Below, piece by piece: positions 11,899 to 23,400 of a DNA stretch of 64,000 nt. This DNA is from Psococerastis gibbosa. Its lineage: Eukaryota > Arthropoda > Insecta > Psocodea > Psocidae. The translations under genes and the position numbers were made by a program. The notes under the pieces were generated by a model. It made no database searches, had not been told where the DNA came from, and worked only from the letters and a program-made list of their open reading frames with translations. The stretch spans positions 8,860,855 to 8,924,854 of the forward strand of contig OZ020491.1 of assembly GCA_963971405.1 (NCBI GenBank), given 5' to 3'. How positions within the stretch are numbered: the stretch's first letter is position 1; each line of letters opens with the position of its first letter.

Positions 11899-12402
11899 AA
11901 TCTTAAGCAATTAATTCACAAGGCGCCACTGGAGCTGCCGCTGCGGCGCCTGAAACCATAATCACACATAACTTTACCAAATAATTCTAAAAAAAAAAAT
12001 TGACTAGATACTCTCCTTGCGTCGAAGAAATAATCGGCGCTGCAATCACTCTTTTAGAAACGCGCAGCACATCTCAGCTGGCCTGCTTGGGTTTATGTGA
12101 CGTCGCTGGGTTACGATGTGACGTAACTTGGAACATGTGTGGTTTATGTCCATAGAAAGTCCAACGATAAACATTAGTGTATTTATCGAAAGTTGTAGTG
12201 CCTATACACAACGACCGTGATATCATAATTTTTTAATGATTTTCATTAAGAGACCACTGGAGGGGGAAAAGTGTCCAAAATCAAGTATCGGAAAATCTTA
12301 AAGCTGGGAGTAGCTGTCAAAAATAGCATAAAATGCGCCTGTACATATTTTTGATTCATGATGTGTGCCCGTCGCTGACACCGACTATGAAAAGTATTTG
12401 TA
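11899..12402. other. Intergenic sequence, no gene seen
   Basis: Nothing recognisable between two HINE copies. It contains a GC-rich patch (CTGGAGCTGCCGCTGCGGCG) and two TGACGTC/TGACGTAAC words. Confidence 0.4.
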
Positions 12403-13226
12403 AAGAACCGGTCCGAGTTCACTCGAACATGCTTTCCAATTTATCAAAATTATTAGATAGAGAAAATTAGTAATTTCATGGTAAATAATTTTCCTATGGT
12501 TAAATTTCCGATATCTCGGGGGGGGGGGGGGGGGGCGGTTGTCCACCTGACGTCACTGGAAGTGAGGTAAATTCTCGATAGGTCAAACAAACACATTAAT
12601 TACCACACAGCAATAATGGCAGGGCATGCAATGCATTTGAGCGCGAATTTTCTATCATTTTTTTCAAAAAATAATTTTTTGGGCAAAACCAAATATTTTT
12701 TTGGGAAAGCAACCTATCCGGTTTCGTTACTCAATTTAACACCTAAAACATGCTTGAAGGTAGAAATCATCGATAGAAAGGTTTCGCATTTTTTAGTCAT
12801 TTTTTCATTAAAATTTAGTTATTTTTATTTTTTTACCCCCGCATTTTGTCAACATTAATAACGACTACAATCTACGAGAATTTAAAAGAAATCGTTGGAG
12901 CCGTTTTTGAGAAAAAAATTTTTTAGACTTTTTTTGAAGTTCTTTGAAAATAAAACCCCCCCAAATTGAGTTAGCCCAAAAAAAAAAAAAATGGTCCCGA
13001 GGTATGATTTTTGTGAACCTACATTCCAAATTTCACTCAAATCCACTGAGTAGTTTGCCCGGAAATCGACGAACAGACAGACCGACCGACCAACAGACAG
13101 ACATTTTGTAAAAACCACTTTTTTGGGTTCCTGGGACCTCAAAACGTGTAAATCCGTTGAAATCTCGGAATCGAAAATTTCGACCATCACAAAGCTTTCC
13201 TTATACTACGTATAAATTGGAAAGCA
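12403..13226 (-). mobile_element. HINE element, near full length
   Basis: Plus-strand text runs from AAGAACCGGTCCGAGTTCAC to TAAATTGGAAAGCA. This is a full-length member with both asymmetric inverted repeats, the hairpin, a 17-base G-run near 12519 and the ACAGACAGACCGACCGACC microsatellite-like tract. Confidence 0.7.
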
Positions 13227-13464
13227 AAAATACGGGACAGTGATAACGAGCTCTAAAACTGTAGCCAATCAGCGTTGGGGCCACTTATCATGTATCACAA
13301 TGTAGAGGAGCGTTGCATGTGGACGATGTGACATTTTTTATAAATCTACAATTGAAATTGCCTCTGAAATAAGACATTTTTATTCAAAAAACAGATACTG
13401 GTGGTTGATTTGCTCTTGAATTTAAAGCTAACAGTGCCAGACAATTTTCAAGACAGCCAATGCA

Positions 13465-13585
13465 TGTAGGGTAGTGGTATGGACTCTAGCATTATCCCGA
13501 ATGGGTTTTAGTTCGAGTCCTACACTTCCTACATTTTTCTGGCCATGTAAATCATACCCAGGCTTAGTAATGGAGCAAAAAGTTT
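13465..13585 (+). mobile_element. tRNA-derived SINE, internally deleted
   Basis: Promoter-like A box GTAGTGGTATGGACTC and B box AGTTCGAGTCC, then a shortened body ending GGCTTAGTAATGGAGCAAAA. About 60 bp of the body present in the 29583 copy is missing. Confidence 0.65.
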
Positions 13586-13598
13586 GTTTGTTTGTTTT

Positions 13599-13953
13599 CC
13601 AACGCCTGCTTTCGGCATTTCTGCTTTGAGAAACTCTGTCGACCTGGTGGGGGGTAGTTGGTCTCTTTATTAACTTGAGGCACCCAAAGGGCTGACTCCT
13701 TCACCTCAGGGAGAAGCGTAGTTGACTGACAAGGTCGACCTCCTGATTATAGGGGATTCCGAACCACTTTGGGAATATAGTAATGTCGAACTATTAATTC
13801 GGAGGTGACTAGGACTCGACACGCACATCGAATCACTAGTAGTCTCAGCGCGTTGTCAAGTCCCACCATGTTGTTTTTTTCCCCTGCCAACACTGCGCAC
13901 AAGTTTGGTTACAGGCTCTGTTCTGTTAGATTCAACTTGGTATGGCCGTTGGC
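13599..13953. mobile_element. Short inverted-terminal-repeat element (CCAACG ends)
   Basis: About 355 bp, starting CCAACGCCTGC and ending GGCCGTTGGC. A second copy in the same orientation lies at 32427-32780, with shared blocks such as GACCTCCTGATTATAG and GGAGGTGAC. No coding frame. The class is uncertain. Confidence 0.55.
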
Positions 13954-14038
13954 TAGAACATAATATATGTTTTATAATTATAATTCATAATAATTCATTA
14001 TTTATTTATTTATATTTTTTTTTTTTTGCTTGTTGCAG

Positions 14039-14211
14039 ACATTAAAAATGGAAGTAAAGGCTGACATTGGCGCCGAGGCCCTGGAAGAGGAGCCCCTTTT
14101 TGGCATTATTGACATAATCCTTCTGGTGATTCTGATCGGCATTGGAGCATGGTGGCTACTCAAGGACAGGAAGAAGCCAGACGTCTCCTATTCAAAATCA
14201 TACTCAATACA
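14039..14211 (+). CDS. CPR: CPR start exon (membrane anchor)
   Basis: Acceptor TTGTTGCAG ends at 14038 after a long T-tract. The ATG lies at 14048 and the donor GTAAGT at 14212. It encodes residues 1-54 plus two bases of codon 55, including acidic ALEEEP and the hydrophobic anchor before KDRKKP. The frame is open back through the acceptor, so an N-terminally extended isoform is possible. Confidence 0.92.
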
Positions 14212-14389
14212 GTAAGTAGGCAACATCTTAGAAATAATTACCCATTTCTATGCCCGGAGGAATGGGGTTCGATTCCCGGAGGGGTTTCTTCTCATCAAAA
14301 TGTTTTTTTAAATAATCATAACGCTACGCCATTTGGGGCTTATGCGATGTATGTAATACAGTACCTAAGTACCTAAATAAAAGTAGGTA

Positions 14390-14420
<31 letters not shown>

Positions 14421-17400
14421 CTTTTTTTGTCGGTGTTGGTTGTCGGTGTTGTGTGTGTATGATTATTACACACACAACACAGGCAACCAACACCGGCAAA
14501 CTGCAAACCAGAAAGCGCGTTTACCCACATGGGCCTGATAGGAGGTGAACATATCAAAAGTCCTCACCCGTAAATTGTGTTCCAAACAATTCCCTCTACA
14601 CCTTTCGCCCTAACCGTTCGTGGCCTGTACTATTGATGTGATTGTTCTTTCCATTTAAAAAAAGAAAGAAAAAAGATTGTCCAAAAATAATGCATGCGGA
14701 AAGGCCTTTAAGAAATGGGTAGTACTTTGCACATAAATCTACCTAATATTTCCCCATAATTAAGGACTATCTTTGAATTTATTTATTTTTAAATGTATAA
14801 TTATGCAAGACATTCATTTTGAATTTGATAAGCAAGGTCAGCTAGTTGCCTTCCTGTCTAATCTAGCTGGTGTGCGCATGCTGTGGGTTAGCAGTGTTAA
14901 CTGTATCAGATGGCTTGTTATAAGATAATACTTGATAACACGCCAAGGTCATGGTTCTCCCGGTGTTTGATAACTAATGGAGCGTTCCAAATACGTACGA
15001 TAATGTGGATGATAGGCGAACTGTCACATAAACGACACAAATAATCACAACGCAACAAGCTCGAAATGCAGAAAGTACTTCGGTGTCGGAATCTGCGGTT
15101 CGATTGGGAATGGTTCGAACGTTCTAAACGTTCTATATATTGTGTATGATTGGCGAACTGTCACATAAATGACACAAATAATCACAACGCAACAAGCTCG
15201 AAATGCAGAAAGTACTTCGGTGTCGGAATCTGCGGTTCGATTGGGAATGGTTCGAACGTTCTAAACGTTCTATATTGTGTATGATTGGCGAACTGTCACA
15301 TAAATGACACAAATAATCACAACGCAACAAGCTCGAATTGCAGAAAGTACTTCGGTGTCGGAATCTGCGGTTTGATTGGGAATGGTTCGAACGTTCTAAA
15401 CGTTCTATATTGTGTCTGATAGGTAAACTGTCACATAAACGACACAAATAATCCCAACGCAACAAGCTAGAAATGCAGAAAGTACTTCGGTGTCGGAATC
15501 TGCGGTTCGAGTGGAAATGGTTCGAACGTTCTATATGGTATGGAGGGATGGCCGTTGACCGAAGCTATGGAGCACAGAATCGCAGCATTTGTAATGTGGA
15601 TATACAGCCAAATGCTGCGCATATGTTGGAGAGATCGTGTCCCTAATGGCAAGTTGTTGCTGACGGAAACTGAAACATACTTCGGGCATGTGAAGAGGAA
15701 CGATAAATATCGCCTTCTGCTTGTTGTAATCCAGACAGAAGGCCTGAGGGCTCCCGGCGGCAGAGGTACATCTTGGTAAAAAAACCTGTGGCAGTAGTTT
15801 AGAAAGGGCAAGATTTTTCTTTTCAGAGCAGCCGAATTTTTGGCCATTGGCAAACTGGTATACGTTCTCGATGTCGACCTACACCGGCTAAAAGCGATAA
15901 TGGACTAGCTGAGACATGCTTACCATTGACGCAATGAAACAGGCGAAAACATGACTTAACCATGTACAGATACGAATCAAAATCGCAAATTTTAATAATT
16001 TATTGTGATATTTCAATTAAGGGTTTTTTATTTAAATCTGTGAGTAACGTAGTGTAACTTCCTTGTTTGTATTTTTTTCTCTTTTCTTACAGACCTACAA
16101 GTATGACGACACAAGCCACAGACACCTCGTTCATCACGAAGCTTAAGACTTCGGGAAGGAGTCTTGTGGCCTTCTATGGTAGTCAGACGGGGACAGGAGA
16201 GGAGTTCTCAGGGCGGATAGCCAAGGAGGGCATCCGGTACCGTATGAAAGGCATGGTAGCGGACCCTGAGGAGTGTGATATGGTGAGTTGTGGACTTATG
16301 GGTGAAATTTGGTGATGGGTACCGAGAAGTCAAAGGTGGTTTGGTGAGACTTCGGGAGCCTTGTAGTCTTCTGCAACATCCAGGGGGAGACAGGAGAACA
16401 AGTCTCAGGGGCGGAAAGCCAAGTAGGACATCCAGTATCGCATGAAGAGCATGGTAGCGGACCCTGAAGAGTTTCATAACTCATATGGAGAGTTGTGGGT
16501 GAAATTTGTTGATGGGTACCGAGAAGCCAAAGGTGGTTTGGTGAGACTTCGGGAGCCTTGTAGTCGCCTGCAACAACCAGGGGCAAACAGGAGAGCATGT
16601 CTCAGGGGCGGAAAGCCAAACCGAAATTAGAGAACATAGAAAAAACTGTGAACTTGGCGCGATTCGAACCCACGATTTACGCCTAATCGAGGCGTCGTCT
16701 TAACCGCTGGACCACATGAAGAACCAGTAGAATCCGGGCTGATGGGCCGTGGTCGAATTGAAAGTGAACTTCCAAACGTTTCGTCAACATCTGCGGTCGA
16801 CATCTTCAGTGGCGCTGCGTAGACTTCGAAGGTTGTACCTCGGTGGCTCCGTAACGAGTGACTTAATATATGATAATATCAGTCACTCGCTACGGAGCCA
16901 CCGAGGTACAACCTTCGAAGTCTACGCAGCGCCACTGAAGATGTCGACCGCAGATGTTGACGAAACGTTTGGAAGTTCACTTTCAATTCGACCACGGCCC
17001 ATCAGCCCGGATTCTACTGGTTCTTCATTTGACTCCGGCCGTGAAAGCCTTTGCAGTTACATTACGCTGGATCACAGGTCCCGACAAGTGCAGTTCGCTC
17101 TAAATCCTCTATTTTTATTTTATTTCATTTTTTTATATCTTATTGACAAGATTAGTATTGCTGGACAGAACACAGCTTTAAAACTATCTCACCGAACAGG
17201 TCTGAAAGCTTACTTTATTGCATGAAGGCAATGCTTTATTCTATTGTACATATTGCAGTGTTTAGCATATACAGTATCATATAATACTACAAATTTACGG
17301 AAAGCCAAGTAGGGCATCGGGTTCTGGGAATTATTTACGTTGAATTATTACTGTCATGTAGTGTGTGTATACATAATAATCTTCTTATTAACTTTGTAAT

Positions 17401-20400
17401 ACTTACTGTCACTCATGGTAAAAATTAAAATTCTTAGTTCAGTTTTCCGTTTTAATTATGAAGTTAACCGGTCGTGAATTTTATATTAAAACAGTTACTG
17501 TGCTAAGGCGCCCATTCCACCGACCGGCTAGGACTATTTTCAAAAACAGTGACGTGGTAGCAGACATTCAAGACTTAGGCGGGGTTTCCACCGACCTCGC
17601 ATTGCAGAATTAACGGAAATGTTTATTTTCCTCTGTGCCATAGTTAAAATTGATCAATGATCATACAGTAAAATCACAAACTAGAATTAAAAAATGGCGT
17701 CATGGGATATGTTAAGTACAAAAATTTTAATAGATTTCTATAAAAAGAAAAATTCTAATTTCCGTCAATATCATTTGCATTCTGCAATGCGAGGTCGGTG
17801 GAAACGCCACCTAAGTCTTGAATGTCTGCTACCACGTCACCGTTTTTGTAAATAGCCCTAGCCGGTCGGTGGAATGGGCGCCTAAGAGTTTTATTTTCTA
17901 CCGTGACTAAACAGTATATTACAGTCTGGTTCGAGTGAATATAAATATGGTGGAATATGGTCTTCAGCTGATCAAATAGTCATGTCGTACGATGACGTCA
18001 GTCTCCATCGTTGCGTTCAATTACCTGACATCTGCGTCAGTTAAAACATATAATAATTGTAATGAGATCTTACTTTACTTATTGTACTTTGTGTAGTAAT
18101 CTGGGTCTGGGGCCTGAGCTTGGATCATGAAATACATCAGCACTTTTTTTATCACGTTCCTAGTATTATTTCACAGTACCAGCAGCCTGATCGAGGCGAT
18201 TATAATACCGGTATTTATTTAATCCCCTGGTAATAAAAATGTAAACAAGATAATTAATTTTATAATGGAAAGTGCTATTCAAAATTTGTTTGTTTACAGT
18301 TATAATCTTAGGGTATTTATTTAACCCCGGTATTATAATTGCCTCGATCAGGCTGCAGGTGACCGAACATGAAGCTCGGCTAGTGCAGTGAAAATATCTT
18401 GTTTAGGCTATAAATAAAAGTGTTTGTAACTGCAAAAGCTATCACGGCCGGAGTCGAATGAAGAACCAGTAGAATTCGGGCTGATGGGCCGTGGTCAAAG
18501 TTGGAATTTCGATTCCAACCCGGACTCTACTGGTTCTTCAATGAAAGTGTTGTTTCCTGAATTGATCTGCGGTTGATATTTGTAAAGGTATGCTGTATGA
18601 TGATTGCCAATCTTCGATAGAAGAGGCATTAAAGATATGGTTCATGTAAGTTGGAGAAGACTACTTTATGCATCATATAATAGAACATATTACATTTTTG
18701 GTACCTTAGTTCTTTCATAAAAACCAGAGGGGACTAAAATTTCGCGTAATCTGGGATTTTTGGAAAAACTACAAAACCGAAAAGTAAAAATACCCGACTA
18801 TATGATGCACGAAGTAGTCTTCTACAACTTAAGTGAGCCACATTTTTAATAACTTGCTGAGCTAATGAAATAAAATATGAAAAGTATTTAATTTTGGGGT
18901 GCCAATTTTCTACCTCTTAATGATGACTCTATGATAGGTATTTGCTGTGAAATATAACTGTATACAAGAATCGGATAGCGGGGTAATCCAATTGTCACAT
19001 ATGACATTTAGTGTGTTTTTAAAAAATAATAATTTGGACATGAAATCACATCGAGTACTGAACGATTTAAGAAGCCGTCACCATCATTAACAAGAGTGGA
19101 CAGGTATCCCTACTTAGTAATACAAGCTGAACTTTGTCTAGACAAGTTGAAATTTCTGTAGTTTCCGGTTGCTTCTCTGCTCATTGGGTCCAGTGTTAGG
19201 CTGTTAGCTGACTTTAATTAAAAATAGTTTTTTAACAATGTGCGAAAATTCCGCGGTGTGTGAATATTGGTGCCATACACACTATCACTCACTTCTTGGC
19301 AACTACACGTGGACAATCCACAATTTTGCGGAAGCATCCAATAAATTCCAGTACTCCGACAATTTTTCCCTCGGCTACGACAATACAACCAAATGGAAAC
19401 TGCTCTGCTATAGAAATTCTCATCGATTCATCTCGTTTTATCTCATACTAGACAAGGAGAACAAGTCTGACGTGTATGCTTCCTACGTTATATCTTTCCT
19501 AAACGCCAAATTCGAAAAGAAGTTCACCAAAATTGGACCGGGCTTTAAATACAGTCCTGGATGTAATTGGGGGCATTATAAGATTATTTCACTGGACGAT
19601 GTGTTAAATAAGAATAATGACTACATGTCCGGCGATAATTTGGTTATACTGTGTGAAATTACTGTTTATGAAGGGCCAATCAACAAATCAGGAAGACTCA
19701 CAGCCGACGGCTCCTCTGTTGGCCGAATCTTCAACTTCATGTTTGAAAGTAATATGTTCAGCGATGTCACTCTTGTTGCTGATGGCAAAGAAATTAAAGC
19801 TCATAAATGTGTACTTGCCTGTCAGAGTGCTGTTTTTGCCGCGATGTTTGAAAATAATTCGTTGGAGACTGAGACGAATCGTGTGGATGTTGCCGATATT
19901 GGTTATGATGTGCTGGTTGAGATGCTGCGGTTTATGTACACTGGAACTACTAAAAGAATTAATACTTTTGCGGTTGATTTGTTTGTTGCTGCTGATGAAT
20001 ACGACCTGGAAGAACTGAAAGATAAGTGCGCGTTTGCTATGTGCAAGCAACTCAGTGTTAATAATGTGTCACAATTTCTAAGCCTTGCTGACCGATACAG
20101 AAGTAATATGCTTAAGGTTGAAGCCTTACATTTTTTTGTGACCCATCTCCCAGAAGTAGTAAAGACTGATGCTTTTGCTGATTTGCAGTTGGGTGATATT
20201 GCTAAAGACATTATATGTTGTGTGGCAACGAAGAAAATATCTAATTAACGCTGTTAGCTAGTGTTCTACGGTTAATTTTGTGTGTGTTTTTGTGAATTTT
20301 AATTTTTGAATAGTTTGTTAATATTGAATATGTTTTTATACTAAGAGACATTATTGAGTGATTTGTAAATTTGTTTTTGGTGGTTTCCCTCGTTACTAAC

Positions 20401-23400
20401 ATCCATACGAGGCAGAGGCCAATATTTGTGAAGTGTCTGCAATCCAAAACAATCTGCCCCGAAAGATGAAATTTGTGCCTGAAACTCCCGGGGTTCCAAG
20501 AAGAGTCGTCTAGGGACAAATGAGTAACTGAAAAATTGCTGAACGCCTAAGGTACTTATTCCACCAACGTCAATAGTGATAGTAAATGTAGTATTGACGT
20601 GGTAGCAGACATTTTTAGACTGTCTTTAATGTCTGCTACCACGTCAATACTACATTTAATATCACTATTGACGTTGGTGGAATAAGCGCCTTAAGAGGAA
20701 GATGGAGTTGTCACATTGGTCACCGCTGGAACCCCCCAAAATAGGTCGTGATAATGAAATAATCTTTCTTTCTTTCTTCTTTCTTTCCCTTGTCCAGTAT
20801 TCCCTGGACAAGAAGCATATATTACAAAAATACAATACATAATAATACCATCCCGCATCCCCAAGCTAGCGCTTACTTGGGACAAAAGACTCATATATAA
20901 TTATAATAATAATAAACTTTATGTGTTGCGACCACTAGAGTGAGATTGCAAAAAAAATCACCGAGGCGGCACAGTGTTGGTATATTATTAGTCCCTTCTT
21001 GGTATTTGAATTTTTCAATTAGAAAAATAATCTATTTATGTTTACCACCCTTAACTCGTTTAGTGGTCCCAGGAACCAAAATAAGTTGTTAATAATAAAT
21101 GTCTGTCGGTCTGTATCCCTGCCTTATCTAAACTACTAATTAATAATGTAACTGCATAAGCTTTCACGGCCGGAGTCAAATGAAGAACCAGTAGAATAGA
21201 ATAAATGTTGACGAAACGTTTGGAAGTTCACTTTCAATTCAACCACGACCCATAAGCCCGGATTCTACTGGTTCTTTACTAATTAATAACTAGGAAAGCA
21301 TATACGGCTTCACTGGTACTGGTTGTTGGGTCTCCGAATTATTATCCTTAGGCGCTGATTCCACCAACGTCAATAGTGATATTAAATGTTTTTTGACAGT
21401 CTAAAAATGTCTGCTACCACGTCAAAAAACATTTAATATCACTATTGACGTTGTTGGAATCAGCGCCTTATGGAAAATGGCACCCGAAGGAAATTATTAC
21501 CCTAAGGCGTGTATATATATATATAAGTACTCACTTCAAAACCCAAATTAGCCGTCAGCGGCAGTTACTAGTAGTTAATGACGCTAGGTGGTTTTCCGAT
21601 TCTTAGTTGTTTTTTTGTTATAATTAGCGCAGTCCTAATCATCCTAATGGGATCATGTGCTTCTTAAATTTTTCCTCATCAATGTGGAGTAGCCTACCTT
21701 AATGGTTGCTTTACCAATATAAAGAACCGTTACAAATTCGGTTTTCTATTTGAAAATTTAAAAAAAAAATAGTTGGAGCCGTGTAAAAAAACATTATTTA
21801 CATTACTGCCGTAAGAATTTTGGCCCATTGGCAAACTGGTATAAGTCCTCGATGTCAACCTACACCGGCTACAAGCGATAATGGACAATCTGTGACAAGG
21901 TTACCTTTGGCGCAGTGTAACTGGTGAAACATGACTTAACCACAGATAAGTACGAGTCGGGGAGGGGGGGGGGAGGGTAAACGTTAAAACCATAGATAGA
22001 TAAGGTTAACCCCCGAGATTTAGTTGAGGGAAGCAACACGTAGGCTAGGGCACCTCTTCAACAGCGTAGAATTCTTGCTAATACATAAAGCGAACTGTCG
22101 GAAATTGGTTTCACTAACTAGAATATTTTTTATTCTCAGGAAGAACTGACCTCGCTAAAGGATATCCCCAACTCCCTTGCAGTATTTTGTCTTGCCACTT
22201 ATGGGGAGGGCGATCCAACGGACAACGCCATGGAGTTCTACGAATGGCTTCATGGAGATGTAGACTTGACAGGCCTCAATTATGCGGTAAGTAACATTTT
22301 GAATGAGGGGTGGATTTAGGCTCAGGGGGTCATGAAATGTCAAGTTGTAAAGAAATTTTCCGGAATTCGAACATTGGTCTCAATAGGTAGATGAAGGCGC
22401 CCATTCCACCGACCGGCTAGGGCTATTTACAGAAACAGTGACGTGGTAGCAGACATTCAAGACTTAGGCGGGGTTTCCACCGACCTCGCATTGCCGAATT
22501 AACGGAAATGTTTATTTTCCTCTGTGCCATAGTTAAAATTGATCAATGATCATACAGTAAAATCACAAACAAACTAGAATTAAAAAATGGCGTCATGGGA
22601 TATGTTAAGTACAAAAATTTTAATAGATTTCTATAAAAAGAAAAATTATAATTTCCGTCAATGTCATTTGCATTCTGCAATGCGAGATCGATGGAAACCC
22701 CGCCTAAGTCTTGAATGTCTGCTACCACGTCACCGTTTTTGTAAATAGCCCTAGCCGGTCGGTGGAATGGGCGCCTAAAAAGAATATCATTACCTACCAT
22801 ATGGTATATAGTTTTTGGGGTTTTCAAGGTTGTCTGCCCTACAGTCACTTGACGAAATGAACGAACTGCAAGATCACAACGATGGGATTGATAAGATAAT
22901 GTAAATTATATAAAACTGCCGTGTGCTGTTGAAACTTCTTTGGAAATGGCTCTCTCAATAGACATTAGCATTGGTAATGGGTGCGATGGCGTACAAGCCT
23001 TGAACTCTATCAACTTGTCATTCCTTATAAACTACTGTTTCAACGCCATTTAGTGTCACTTCAACAATACGTGTACAACTTCATATGGATTGAATAATGT
23101 TGAAACTAGTTATCTGTTGCAATTATTGAAACTTACTTTAATCGAAATGAATGTTTTCAATGATATTGTTATTATTATTATTTTCTCTTCCTTTCCTATT
23201 TTACTTACTTTAATTTTACTGCCCCTTATCCGCATGTAGGGTCGGCGGCACGACAGCAGCGTTTCCACACAGTCCTGTTCTGTGCGTCTTCGTTAGTATA
23301 ATAATCATTTAATTCCCAAATAGTACAATACATATGTTAAGTAACGAAGATGTTTGGGATCCCTCACTAGGTGTGCTTTTTTTTGCACGTGAAAGTGAGG

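Noticed and set aside
8564-13226. Ordinary TIR transposon (MITE) class for the GGACCGGTTCTT family
   Set aside because: The inverted repeat is terminal at one end only, with a hairpin outside it at the other and no target duplication seen. Helentron-type structure fits better.
15133-15465. 110-codon minus-strand open frame with internal protein repeats
   Set aside because: It exists only because the DNA repeat unit is 135 bp, a multiple of three. It spans the tandem array and has no domain or splice context.
14998-15540. CRISPR array
   Set aside because: Units are contiguous long repeats without spacers, in a eukaryotic intron.
16348-16545. Alternative CPR exon 2
   Set aside because: In-frame TAG, damaged FMN loop and no donor; it cannot encode a working FMN site.
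16641-16716. Functional tRNA gene (also at 35459 and 29583)
   Set aside because: Acceptor stems do not pair and the anticodon loops are irregular; multiple dispersed copies with shared 3' bodies indicate SINEs or pseudo-tRNAs.
19617-20211. Several frames overlapping the MATH-BTB gene on both strands
   Set aside because: Shadows of the intact 336-codon MATH-BTB frame.
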